Source: Zygnema cylindricum
Lineage: Eukaryota; Streptophyta; Zygnematophyceae; Zygnematales; Zygnemataceae
Assembly (NCBI GenBank): GCA_037447655.1
Contig: JBBHKE010002834.1
Span: 299,256 to 352,262 of the forward strand
Reading direction: 5' to 3'
DNA length: 53,007 bases
Shown: positions 29,481 to 41,655 of the stretch, piece after piece
How positions within the stretch are numbered: the stretch's first letter is position 1
Layout of the letters: every line of letters begins with the position of its first letter
Position numbers and translations under genes: made by a program
Notes under the pieces: generated by a model
Database searches by the model: none
What the model saw: only the letters and a program-made list of their open reading frames with translations
What the model was told of the DNA's origin: nothing

Positions 29481-29859
29481 GAAGGCATCACGGAGATACG
29501 CAATTCAACGTTTTTTCTGCAAAAAGTGATGAAAAAAGTTGATTAAGAAGAAGTACATTTCATCAAAAAAAAAATGTAAGAAAAAAAAACATAAAAAAAA
29601 CATTTACCAAGTGTTTTCTAATTCGGTCTGAAGTCAAATTCGTCATAATATATTCATTTCAAATTAATTTGTTACACTCTGGAAGTAAAAAATGAGAAAA
29701 AGGTAAAAAATAAAATCATCAAACTAATACTGCTTTGGACTCGAATTGTAGCTTATTAAAACTAACTTTGCACATAAATCCAATTAAAAAGAAAAATTTC
29801 ACAATTTGCAATTTTTCGAGTTCATTTTGGATGATCTTTTCCCTTACAAATTAACCGTA

Positions 29860-30830
29860 TCCCCATCTCAAACCTCTTTGTACATTTCTCATCTCTCTCG
29901 CTTCTTTCACATCCCTAAAGTCCTAAACCTCTCAATTTTTATCTCTCTACATCATTTTCCTCATATTCTCCATCCACTCCCTTTCTAAACTCCTAAACTC
30001 CTAAGCATTTCACAACCTCCACCTTTCAAACTCCTATTTTTCTGTCAACTACATTATTTTCCTACAATTCTTTAATCACTACCACCTTTGATTCCGGGGT
30101 CTTTTTTATTTACCTTGAAAAAATCCATACGAAGTATTTAGAGAAAATCTTCTTGAAATGATTTCCCTAACCGTCTTGATGTGCATTAGTGTGGAGAAAG
30201 CGAAACCCCAAATCCCCATGTCGAAAAAGACACTCAGAGCGGAAATCGGGAAGGTCAAAAATGAGAAAGAGTTCATCTCCAATATTATGTCATAAATGAA
30301 ACTTATGCAAGATAAGACTTTCGTTCTTTCAAATAACACAATTTTTTTTCTTTTTTTTACAAAGAGAAGGTAAAGAAGAGCGAGCGAGTGAGAGAAGGTA
30401 AGAGGGTGAAGAAGGGCAAAGTTGTTGGAGAGGCGTTAGGAGATTTGTTTTTTTTTTTTTTTTTTTTTAAATATAAGGTAACCTAACCTACATGGGGATA
30501 TGGGGTTTCGCTTTTTCCACACTAACGCAAGACGAGAAACTACTGCCATCGAAACGGTTATGAAAATCATTCGAGAAGTTTTTCCCCAAATACTTCTCAG
30601 GATTTTTTCCAAGGTAAATATAAAAGACCTCGAAATCAAAGGTGATAATGATTGGAGAATTGTGGGAATATAATGGGATGATAGAAAAAGATGAGTTTGA
30701 AAGGTAGAGGTTGTGAAATCCTTGGGAGTTTAAGTATTTAGAAGTGGTGTGGATGACAAATATAAAAAAAATGGTGGAGGAGATAAAAATTGATAGGTTT
30801 CAGAGTTTGGGGATGTGAAAATGATGAATT
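29860..30830. repeat. Inverted duplication carrying an exon-like block
   Basis: The minus strand of about 30240-29870 matches the plus strand of about 30490-30830. Both arms begin CATGGGGATNTGGGGTTTCG, run through a stretch that ends CAAGGTAAATA, then continue into matching purine-rich sequence (GTTTGAAAGGT, GAGGTTGTGAAAT). The plus arm reads TAIETVMKIIREVFPQILLR before GTAAAT; the minus arm has indels. It may be a duplicated exon plus donor. I cannot name a product. Confidence 0.65.
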
Positions 30831-30969
30831 GGAGAAAAAATGATGAACTCTGAGTGTTTAGTATTATGTTGCAATATGGCAAAAATAATGTGGAAGATTG
30901 AGAATTGTAAAAGTTTGGTGAATGGTGGAGAAAAGTGATGAAGATTGGGAGGTTAAGAATGTCAAAAAA

Positions 30970-31110
30970 ATGTGGATTGAGACAATAATGGGGGGGGGGG
31001 GGGGGGGGGGGGAGAGGGATTGGGAGAGAGAGGGAGAGGCAAAAGGAAAAAAAGTAGAAGGAGAAAAAAAGGGAGAGGGAAAGGAGTGAGAGAGAGGTCA
31101 GTAAAGATTG
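30970..31110. repeat. Poly-G and GA tract
   Basis: A run of about 21 Gs at 30990-31012 followed by GA-rich DNA. Long G runs are assembly-sensitive. Confidence 0.8.
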
Positions 31111-31266
31111 AAATTAAAAAAACTGAAATTGAAGCATATAACGGGAGAAAAAAACAAGAAACATTTTTTTTAGTCATTTGTAATTTAAGCATCTTAAAAT
31201 TTGCAGAAAATTAAATTTCTGTTGTTAAATTGACATCTAAAAGTCTTTCAAATCAACCTATCCGTA

Positions 31267-31308
31267 CCTTGTACTCCGTTTTCGCCACTCCGAAGAACGC
31301 CAGACCCT
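31267..31308 (-). CDS. Possible small exon (EGLAFFGVAKTEYK)
   Basis: On the minus strand a 42-base segment reading EGLAFFGVAKTEYK lies between an AG acceptor preceded by CT-rich DNA and a GTACGG donor. It has balanced codon use unlike its surroundings. No partner exon in frame was found with certainty, and the family is not recognised. It could be chance. Confidence 0.3.
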
Positions 31309-31309
31309 C

Positions 31310-31470
31310 CTTACGGGGAGGGGGGGGGAGGAAGGGAGAGGAGAGGAGAAGGAAAGGGAGAAGGAGAAACGAGAATTAGGAGGGAGGGAGAGGGGAGAGG
31401 TTCTGAGAAGATGTTGACAAGTCAGGGGCAGGAAGGGAAGGGAAGGGAAAGAGAAGGGGAAAGGAATAAA
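31310..31470. repeat. GA-rich tract
   Basis: Purine-rich on the plus strand, adjoining the possible small exon on its upstream (minus-strand) side, the same arrangement as at proven acceptors of RPS9 and FKBP42. Confidence 0.8.
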
Positions 31471-31868
31471 ACGGAGCGCCTATGTGAAAGAGAGAGACAA
31501 GATTGGGTCGTTTAAAAAAAAATAAATAATTGTACGGAATTTATAGTACGAAACTGGATGTACGTAATTTATTGTACGGAAGTCAGTTTTTAGAGCGCGC
31601 CGGCGCGCGAAAATCTTAATTTCGGCGCATTTCAACAAATAAATTTTGGCATCGTTTGCCTAAAAGTCGAAATGTGGCAAAAAATACTATCGCTATTAGG
31701 GTTAATAATTTTTTCGCCAATTAAAACATCTTTTCTCCGTACACACTTGTCGGATTTCAATTTGAGGTTGCCAATCGGGAATCTTAACTTTCAATCGCAA
31801 CCGTCAGATCTAAAAATTGACAAGTGTGTACGGAGAAAAGATGTTTAAAGAGGCGAAAAAAAAATTAA

Positions 31869-32278
31869 GGGTGAATTTCCATTGGAGTAAAAGTGGGGTT
31901 GTTTACTGGAAGCCGTAAAATTTCGTACAAATTCGTACCAATTTTTTTTTCGTCAGACGAAACATGACGAAGCATGTTTTCAGGATGGCTCCAATATTAT
32001 ACGTGTAAGTATCGACCGTTGGATGTTTTCACTATTTTAGATTCGCGAAGCAATCGCGCACATCGTCCAGTGTGAAGAAACTCTCCTAGGAGAGTTTCCT
32101 CACACTGGACGATGTGCGCGATTGCTTACATCCAACGGTCGAATCTTACGCCTATAAGATATTGGAGCCATCCTGTAAACATGTTTCATCTGACAAAAAA
32201 AAAAATTGGTACGAATTTGTACAAAATCGTACGGTTTCCAGTAAACAACCCCACTTTTCCTCTAATGGAGTGGAGGCC
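31869..32278. mobile_element. PIF/Harbinger-like fold-back element in a B-type host
   Basis: Flanked by TAA at 31866-31868 and 32279-32281. Almost the whole 410 bases form one inverted repeat: GTGGGGTTGTTTACTGGAA on the left pairs with TTCCAGTAAACAACCCCAC on the right, with GGATGGCTCCAATAT pairs nearer the centre. Confidence 0.85.
32050..32125. repeat. Near-perfect 38-base-arm palindrome
   Basis: Centre CCTAGG at 32085-32090. Arms of 38 bases differ at one position, with no spacer. It is the core of the fold-back element and would extrude as a cruciform or RNA hairpin. Confidence 0.92.
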
Positions 32279-32297
32279 TAACACAACGATTCACGGT

Positions 32298-33124
32298 GTA
32301 GCGATACTGTAGCTTTTGGTCGGTGCCGACAACATTGGCATTTTATGCTTTGCATTGTTTAGGCAGATTAAAAGGATCCTTTACACGCGTGAAGCAGCTA
32401 CAGGAATGGTCTTTAAGGATATTGTAAACAGACGTACACATGTCAATAACTAAATAGCAGTAGGTGAGCCACGTGTGCATACGGATGAAACCCATACCGC
32501 AGTTTTCGTACTTTATGGATCCTCATTTTCGGCACAATTTAGTGTCAGAAGGTCTGTACGGTCAGTGTATGCCATTTGTCGTTTCTATCTATGTGCTGGT
32601 GACGTGACATAAAGGTCACGAGTTGTCGCACGAATGGTGCTTTTCAGTTTTCACACATTACACATAATTAGGGTGCAGTTACATCATACGAAAAGTGAGG
32701 TACATTACATAATTTTATACCTGACCGTACTTTACCGTACATGAAAGACAAAATAGAAGCATGAAAGGTACGCGAGTAAAAATGGGAATCGACACTCGTG
32801 AATGAAACCAGTAGCCGACAAATATTTTATAATTTGAATCAAAGTTACGCCTAGCACCTCTTAAAAAAATTTAAACTATTTTTTGACGTCAAAGATTTCA
32901 CATTTGTGATCGTGACAACAATCCAACGTAAAATACATAATTTCATAATTTGGTTTGCCAAAAAATTGACAATTTTGTGAACTATGTTGTAAATAACTAA
33001 ACATTTTTTTTGTCGCACGACCGATCGCGAGTTTATCGCACGTGAAGTGTCGCTACTCAATAATGTGCGCGAAATGACACATGATAGTCGCATATTGCCA
33101 GAGACAATGTACATTGTATAAGTA
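32298..33124. other. GTAC-containing spacer with element debris
   Basis: At 32668 the word TTAGGGTGCAGTTACATCAT followed by ACGAAAAGTGAGG matches the right tip of the element at 43318-45027, so an end of that family is present; its partner end was not found. No gene was seen. Confidence 0.5.
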
Positions 33125-33890
33125 GTGTTTTAGTTTTTGTTCTGTTTCAATTTCAGTTTTTGTTTCAGTTTCATTTTCTGTTCCTCTTTCAGTTACTTTT
33201 TTTGTCCCAGCTTCTGTTTCAGTTTCAGTTTCTGGTGTAGTTTCAGTTTCTAATACAGTTTCGGTTTTTGTTCGATTAACAGGTTTCTGTTTCGGTGTCA
33301 GTTTTCGTGTCAGTTTCTGTTTAAGTTTCAGTTTCTGTTCACTTCTGGTTTTTGTTTCTTCTAACAGTTTCAGTTCCTGTTTCTGTTTCAATGGCAGTTT
33401 CATTTCCAGTTACAGTCTCACTTTCATTTTCTGTTTCAGTTCCACTTTCTGTGTCTGTTTCAGTTTTTCTTCTAGTTCCAGTTTCTTTTTCGGCTTCAGT
33501 TGCAGTCTCAGATTCAGTTTTCTTTCAGTTATCGTCTTAGTTTCAGTTCCAGTTTCTGTTAATGTTTAGTTGATGTTTCAGTTTCTAATGCTATTTCAGT
33601 TTCCGTTACTGTTTCAGTCTCCGTTTTTGTTCAGTTTTAAAACTAGATTCAGTTTTTGGTTCGGTTTTTGTTCCAGTTGCAGTTCCAGTTTCTGTTTTAT
33701 TTCCAGTTTTTATTCCAGTTTTAGTTTCTGTTCCAGTTATTGTTCCAGTTCGAGTTTTTGTTTCAGTTTTTCGGGTTTAGTTTCAGATTCTGTTTCAGTT
33801 TCAGTTTTGTTTCGATTTTTGTTTTAGTTTCAGTTTCTGCTTTTAGTTTCAATATCTTTTCCAGTTTCAGATTTGTTCCAGTTTTTGTTT
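33125..33890. repeat. CAGTTY hexamer array, second copy
   Basis: Same unit mixture and same orientation as the 26.5-27.9 kb array: TTTCAG, TTCCAG and TTTCTG words in irregular order. The two arrays are 5.3 kb apart. Confidence 0.93.
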
Positions 33891-35310
33891 TTGTCCTTAC
33901 TTCTTTTCATCATCAAAAGGACATCTGTTTTATCGCTAGGACTTGTTTTTATCGTCAAAAAAGACAATTTTTTTTATTGTTTTTTAGGGATAAATGTGCA
34001 CGGAAAAATATATTTTTAAGTGGCAAAAAAATAACATTGGCAATAATTACGATACGCACTAGTTCCTGTTTCTGCTAAGGCATTTTTTGTTGTTGTTGTT
34101 TTTTTTTTTTTTTTTTTTTTTTTTTGCTCGTTATTCTTATTAGCGTTGACTTGCCCTTGTTTCCCCGTTTTCTTCTTTCACACTATTTCCTCTTTTCCTT
34201 TTTTTTTTATTTCCAATTTTGCCTTTCTTTTTTTTTTTTGCTCCAAGTTCTCAAATGGTTTACCATTGTACTTTCTTAACTTTCTTTTCCAGCTTCTAAA
34301 TATTAAGAATTCATTCCCTCTCTCTGCCTCCCTTTCCCTCCCCTTCCCTTCCCCCCCCCTCCCTCCCTCCCTCTCCCTCCTTTCCCTTCCTTTCCCTTCC
34401 CTTCTCTTCTCTTCCCTTCCCTCCAAACAATGCGCCTTCAACAATTCTTTTTAGCGAAAATGTTGGGCTCATCAAAAAAAAAAAAAAACAAAAAATCATT
34501 GTGATTTTTTTTTTTAATTTTAGTTGGAGACAAACTTTGGAAAAACATAGTTAAAAAAATTATCATTTTTTGGGCAATACTAAGAAATGTATCGTTATAT
34601 ATCGCTGATACGAGGACCAATAATATGAAAGCCAATATATCGATTATCGGAAAATCCAAAACCCTCGATTATTGATAATTCCTAAACCTCCATTGAAAAA
34701 CCCTCCATTTTTAGTAAATTTACACCCAACTTCTCAATTTAGACATTTTGTTCAGAAAGTGCAAGTGAAAAAAAAAAGAAAAAAAAAAGAGAGAAAAAGA
34801 AGAAAAAAGAAAATCAAAAACAAAAAAGTTGTGAAACGGAACATTTGAAAAGCTAATGCATCGCTAAATTTGGTGAATTGAAAATTTACAACATGAAAAA
34901 AAAATTACAACGAGACTTTCCATCGTCTTTCCAATCTTCCCCAATCTTTCCTAAAAAAAATCCTATGTTTACTCTATTTAATTTGGGAAACAACCATTTA
35001 AACCCCAATTTTTGCTTTTACAATTTTCTGAAAATGCCGCCAATTTCCGACGAACCACTTCCCGATTTTTTCATCGGTTTTCATCGATTTTCCATCGGTT
35101 TTTGTCAATTTTTCATCGATTTTTCCATCGATTTTTCTGTTGTCGATTTTTTCTAGAATTCTCCATCGTTTTTTTTTGCATATGTTTCAAAATTCACAGG
35201 ACCGAAATGAATTTTTTCACTATTTTTCACTATTCTTAACTATTTTTCGCTATTTTTCACTATTTTTACTAAATGTAATGTGGTACAATACACAATTGTT
35301 TCTCTCTCTC
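33891..35310. other. T-rich, CT-rich and A-rich DNA 3' of FKBP42
   Basis: Includes a poly-T run near 34095-34125, a CT-rich tract at 34315-34430 and A-rich DNA. At 35065-35150 ATTTTTCATCGATTTT words recur. ATATCGAT-type words near 34590-34660 recall transposon interiors elsewhere. No gene was seen; FKBP42 transcription would end here. Confidence 0.45.
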
Positions 35311-37822
35311 TCAATTCGATTTCGGATGTATGGCATTAAAAGGCCAAAGTTTCTTCAAAACATTTACTATCCATTTCCAAACGGAAACGTACCACGGACT
35401 TTTTCCGGGAGGAGGACTCGGTTTTACAAACATTCCTTTATATAGTTTTTTTTCTTTTTCGAAACCTTGTCTCTCGATTTCTCTTAACAATTGCAATTCT
35501 TTTAATACGGCTTTGTCTCCCGGCGCCAATTTATTCGCTTTAATTAAATCTTCTTTTGCGGATTCTGATTGGCCGAGAGCTGCCCTCGCTTTTCCGCGAC
35601 GAAAAAGAGCTTTCACATTCGTCTCTTCTTCAGATAAAACCTATTTTACATCAAAAAAATCACAAAAAATCACAAAAAACAAATTTGATATCAGTAATAA
35701 TTGTATTGTAATTGCGTCTTGATTCTGAGCATTTCGGATCAAGAGAAATACTCGGACAGATGCATCTGGACGTGTTTATGTAGAACCCGAGAACAGGGAC
35801 TCAATCCTTGCGCCCAAATCTACCTAATTCTGGCACTGACAGATGAGCCTGGACGGCTTTCCGAACAAGATACATTGTGTTAAAATGAACCTAAGTCAGG
35901 AGAACCCGGTCATGTTTCTCAGTCAAAAAGAACCTACCACGGAGATACTCAAAAATTAACCTGGACATGTTTCGCCACCAGATACATGGAGTCAACATAT
36001 GACAAATGAGATTAGGTGCTTCTCGAACACGTAAATCCGGTCAAATGAACCTACCACGGAGACTCTGTCAGATGACCTGGACGAATTTCTGTACCAGATA
36101 CATTTGGCAAAGGTGAACCTATTACAACAGACGAAACTTTTACATGTCTCTCAACCACATAAAATCGGGTCAAAATGATGCTACAACTGAGACACTCACA
36201 AATGAACTTGGACGAGTTTCTCGACCAGATACATCGAGTCAACACGAACCTATTACGACAGGGGAAACTTTTACGTGTTTCCCAACTACGTAAACCTGGT
36301 CAAAATGAACCTACACACTCTGACAGATGAACCTGGACGGGATTCTGAACCAGATACATTTCGGGTCAAAATGAACCTACCACAGAGCAGTGATTCGCGG
36401 CCTCCTCGTACCGCCCCAATCGCAGCATGCAAGCTGCCAAATTCAGAAAAGACGGAATCCGTACCGCATTCGCCATATCACGGTACTTTCCAAACATCTG
36501 GAACATAAATTCGTCTCCGAGGTAGGAGAGAGCCTGGGGGGAGGGAGAGGGAGGGAGAGAAGGGAGGGGGAGGCGGGGGAGGGGAGGGGGTGGGAGAAGG
36601 GTGGGAGAAGGGTGGGAGAAGGGTGGGAGAAGGGTGAGAAGAATGGGAGACAGAGAGGGAGAGAGACGGGTGGGAAAAGGGGAGTCCGAGGGAGGGAGAG
36701 GGAGGGAGGGAGGGAGGGATAGAGGGGGGAGAGGGGGATTGAGGAGTAAGAGGAAGAGTTATTTTCCGAAGCTCTGAAACATAGACTTTATCCTTCACAC
36801 AGGAGAAGACATAGGGGAGCAGAGAGAGAGAGAGGGGAGAGAGAAAAATGAAAGAAGGAAGCAAAGGGAGAGACGAGTAGAGAGAAGGGGAGGGAGATAA
36901 AAAGGAGGACGAGAAAACATAGAACAGACAATATGCGGAAAATGTTCGGAGGATTGGTGAAGAGATTAACCGCAATAAAAAATAAAATTACAAACTTTTA
37001 ACCAGAAAATCTCGCGGTGTCCTCCGAAAAAAGATTAATTTTTGCCTTGTTACGAGAGAGAGTGCACGGAAAAAGCACAATCCCTCACAAAAAAGGCATC
37101 TTAAAAATTAGAAAAAAAAATAAAAAAAAATTATATATATATTGTACACACACAAAAAACAGAAAAAGAAGGAAAAAAGAAGAAAAAGAAGGAAACTAAA
37201 GAAAAACAATAAAAATAAACAAATCAACAAACAAATAAGAAAATCTGAAGTGAAAGGAAGAAAACAAAAAAAAACTACAATGGGAACGCATCATAATTGT
37301 TGTGGGCTCTAATTGACTCTGATACACCTAATATATACTTTTGAAAAAAAAAAAAAGGAACAACAACAACAATAAAATAAAGGAAACCAAACAAAAAAAC
37401 ACAAACACACTGGGAATAACACTGGGGGGATGAGAGAGAGAGGGAGGAGAGAGGGGGAGAGAGCAAGGGGGAGGGGGAGGGAGAGAGAGAGACAGAGACA
37501 GAGAGAGCAAGGGAGGGAGGGATGGCGGGGGAGAGAGAAAGGGAGAGGGAAAGGCAGAAGAAAAGTAAATAAAAGAGAGAAATAAAGTGAAGTATGAAGA
37601 TAAAAAGAGAGAAAAAGAACAAAAGAGACAAAGGGACAAAGATAGCGGAAGGGAGGGAGAGAAAGAAACCCCAAAAAAGAAACGGCATGAAAAAGAGAGA
37701 GAAAAGGAAAAAGAGTAAGACACGCAAAGAGATAGAGAACAAAAGAGTGGAAGACTGTGAGAGAGAGGGAGAGAGAGAAAAAAATAGACCAACAAAGCAA
37801 CCTAAAGAGATTAAAAGTGTGT

Positions 37823-37853
<31 letters not shown>

Positions 37854-40800
37854 CGAAAGAGGGAGAGAGAGAGAGAGAGGGGAGAGAGAGAGACGAACGA
37901 CCACCCACCATCTGATACTCGGCCACCGCCTCCTCCAGCTTCCCTTCCCTAAACCTCTCGTTCCCCTCCTCTCTCCTCCTATCCGCCGCCTCCATCCTCT
38001 CCTCCGCCGTCATCTCCCCTCTTCCTCTCCTCTCCCTCTCGTCGTCGAATCCCACCAAGCTGACCTCATAGATGACGTCAGCATTGGGTGCCACGTGAGG
38101 GAAGGAGAAGGAACCCTGAGGTCCGTACGCCAGCTGGCTGCTGACGTGGCAGAGGGAGAGCTCGCCAGCTGTCATGGTACGGACGGCCAGAGAGAGGCCC
38201 TGGAGGGGGGGGAGGGCTGGCGGGCAGAGGGGAGAGGCAGAGGGAGGGAGAGGGAGGGAGAGGGAGGGAGGGAGAGGGAGGGAGGGAGGGAGGGAGAGGG
38301 AGGGAGGGAGAGGGAGGGAGGGAGGGAGAGGGAGGGAGGGAGGGAGAGGGGAAGGGAGGGAGTGGGAGGGAGGGAGGGAAGAGGGGAGGGAGGGAGGGAG
38401 GGAGGGAGGGAGGGGGAGAGGTGGGCATTGAGATATAAGCTCCCAGATACTCATAAGGCAAAAGAGATAACCCTTAAAAAACCCTAAAAAACCTTCTAGA
38501 CTTAGGTAGTATGTACCTGAATTAGTGTATTAGATTTTACGGCTGATAAAGTACTACTACATGTCAAATGTCACATGTAAACAGAAGCATCTAAAAATAA
38601 ATACGAGAAATCCGAGAAAGCTGAAAAATGAAAACACCATTTTTCAGGGTTTTCTAGAGATTTTTAGGGTTTAAGTGTTTTCAGGGTTTTTAGGGTTTTT
38701 AATGTTTTGAAGGGTTTTTAGGGTTTTCAGATATGAGATGTCACAGCAGTTTGCTATGATATCACAGGATGGCTCAGAACTCGAGAGGGGAGGAGGGGAG
38801 GGAGGGAGGAAGGGGGGGAGGAGGGGAGGGGGAGGGGGGGAGGGGGAGGGGGGGAGAGAGGAGGGGGGGGGGGGGAGAGGAGGGAAGGGGGAGGGGGGGA
38901 GAGGAGGGGAGGGGGGGAGGGGGGAGGGAGGAAGGATGGGGGGAAGGGAGGAGGGGAGGGGGGAGGGGGGGAGGGAGGAGGGGAGGGGGGAGGGGGGGAG
39001 GGAGGAGGGGAGGGGGGGGGAGGAGGGGAAGGAAGGGGGGAGAGGGGGGGGAGGAAAGGAGGAGAGGGGGGCAGGGGGGAGAGGAGGGGGGGAGGAAAGG
39101 AGGAGAGGGGGGCAGGGAGGAGAGGAGGGGGGGAGGGGAAGAGGAGGGGGAAAGGGGGGAGGGGAGGGCGAGAGCGGGGAAGGGAGGGGGAGTGGGGGAG
39201 GGGAGGGAGAGAGCGGGGAAGGGAGGAAGAGAGAGGGGAGGGGAGGGAGAAAGGGGGAGAGGAGGGAAAGGGGGGGAGGGAGGAGGGGAGGGAGGCAGAG
39301 GGGGAAGGAGGCAGGGGGGGAGAGAGGCAAGGAGAGAGAGGGTGAGAGATGGGAAAGGGAGAGGTCTTATTAAAATATTGTGACTGGGGGAGAGGGGGGA
39401 AGGCAGAAGTGTTATTCAGTTATTGTGAAAGGGGGGGAGGGGGGGGGTTGGAGAGAAGAGAGAAGTGTCAATCGAATATTGTGGAATGAATTTAGAATCT
39501 AAAAATCGGCGGCAAAAACTGACAAAATTCAAAAATTACGAATTTGAAGAACGAAAGAATTTAAAAATCGCCCGACAAAGTTTAAAATCGATAGACCGAA
39601 TCGACAGATTCTAAAAATCGATTGACATAATCTAAAAACCAATACAGTTCAAAAAATCGATGAACAGAATCTACAGATTGATCGACAGAATCTAAAAGTG
39701 GATGACAGAATCTATAAATCGATCGACAGAATCTATAAATCAATCGACAGAATCTAAAAATAGATCGACAGAATCTAAAAATTGATCGACAGAATCTAAA
39801 TATCGATTGACAGAATCTAAAAATAGATCAGCAGAATCTGAAAATCGATTGACAGAATCTGAAAATCAATAGATAGAATCGAAAAATCAATCAACGGAAT
39901 CTGAAAATCAATCAACAGAATCTAAGAATCAATCGGCAGAATCTAAAAATCAATTGACAGCATCTAAAAAATGACCAACAGAATCTAAAATCGATCCACA
40001 GAATCTAAAAATCGATCGGATGACAGAATCTAAAAATCGATCGACAGAATCTAAAAATAGATCGACAGAATCTAAAAATCGATCAACAGAATCTGAAAAT
40101 TGATCGACAGAATCTAAAAATCAATCGACAGAATCTGAAAATCGAACGACAGAATCTAAAAATCGATCGACAGCATCGAAAAATTGATCAGCAGAATGAA
40201 AATCGATCGACAGAAACTGAATATCAATCAGCAGAATCTGAAAATCGATCGACAGAATCTGAAAATCAATAGATAGAATCTAAAAATCAATCAACGGAAT
40301 CTAAAAATCAATCGACAGAATCTAAAAATCAATTGACAGCATCTAAAAAACGACCAACAGAATCTAAAATCGATCCACAGAATCTAAAAATCGACGGACA
40401 AAGTTTAAAATCGATTGACAGAATCTAAAGATATTAAAAATACTATTCCAATAAATCAAAAAAGAGTGCATCAGTAGAAATTTAACACTTTCTCCATATT
40501 AAACAAACATTAACATTTTCTAACTTTTTTTTCAACTATTTTTGCGTTTGTTAATGCTCATTCAATCAAACAATCTTTTTTGTCTTTTCTGTGACTGGGT
40601 GTCCCTTCCTTTTTTTCCTAAATTCTGTCTCCCTCAAGGAGGGGGAGGAGGGAGGGAGGGGGGGAGGGAGGGACGGAGGGAGGAGGAGGGACGGAGGGAG
40701 GAGGGGGGACGGAGGGAGGAGGGGGGGAGGAGGGAGGGGGAGGGAGGGAGGGAGGGGGAGGGGGGGAGGGAGGGGGCAACAAATGGACAGGGAGAATAAT

Positions 40801-41609
40801 GGAAGGAGGAAGGAAGAATGGATAGAGGGAAGGAAAGGAAAGAAAGACATGGAGAGAGGAGATGGAGAAAGAACAAGAGACAGGAGAGAGGAAAGACAGG
40901 AGAGAGTGGAGGAGAGGCTCAAAGTGGCTGGACCCCCTTGGGCTGCCCCTCCTGCCAGGTGTCCTCTATCTTCCCGAGGGGGGTGCCCGCCCAGGCCCTG
41001 TAGTGCACTGACCCCCACAAAACGACAAAAAAAAACTATCAGAAAACAAAAAAACGACTATCAGAAAACGACAATAACTAACAGAAACAAACAAATACTA
41101 TCAGTAAAGGACAAAAATAATAAAAAATGACAAAAAACTATCAGAAAATGACAAAAAAAGAACAGAAAACGGCAAAATATTGTCCGAGAAGAAAAATTGG
41201 TGAGAAAATGATGAGGAAGGACGATTGTCAGAAAATGACATTTTTTTTTTGTCAAATGATAGAAATTACTGTGAAAAAACAATTACAAAAAAAAAAAAAC
41301 ATTACAAAAAGACTGAAAAGAGGTCATTTCACCCGTTTTTTTATTTTGGTGAAGTAAGAAACGGAGAGAGAGAGAGGGGAGGGAGAGAAAGGGGAGGGAG
41401 AGGGAGAGAGAGGGAGAGGGAGAGAGAATGGGAGTGAGGGGGAGAAAGAGAGAGTGAAAGAACGAAAGGGACTCAAAATAATATTAGTACTGGGCAAGGA
41501 ACAAAAAATTACCAAAACTTAAGAATTTTTTGGTAGGATATTTCTTTCTCTACCTTCCCCTCGAGGGAGGGAGGGAAGGGAGTCACAGAGAGGGAGAGGG
41601 AGATAGAGC

Positions 41610-41655
<46 letters not shown>

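Larger units (their letters stand above)
31688..32297. mobile_element. B-type TIR element interrupted by another insertion
   Basis: Starts near CTATCGCTATTAGGGTTAAT and resumes after the insertion with CACAACGATTCACGGTG beside TA. The core CGTACACACTTGTCGG and CAATCGCAACCGTCAGATC is shared with 47770-47988. Subtracting the 410-base insert and its TAA leaves about 197 bases, like the interrupted copy at 43.3 kb. Confidence 0.8.

Noticed and set aside
37309-38454. A 381-codon minus-strand open frame
   Set aside because: Only 38199-37909 is protein-like (FKBP42 exon 4). The rest is Pro/Leu/Ser-rich translation of CT tracts in the flanking introns.
38430-38470. YEYLGAYIS on the minus strand as the missing FKBP42 exon
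   Set aside because: Contains an LG pair but no usable splice sites in phase 0 on both sides.
38745-39383. Gly/Glu/Arg-rich frames of over 200 codons
   Set aside because: Pure GGGGAGG repeat translation inside FKBP42 intron 3.
39480-40435. CRISPR array
   Set aside because: The 21-base units abut each other with variants and no unique spacers, no cas genes, and the genome is eukaryotic.
40560-40640. Minus-strand segment around 40600 as the missing FKBP42 exon
   Set aside because: TEKTKKI-like reading has a loose likeness to the expected segment but lacks a convincing acceptor and donor in the right phase.
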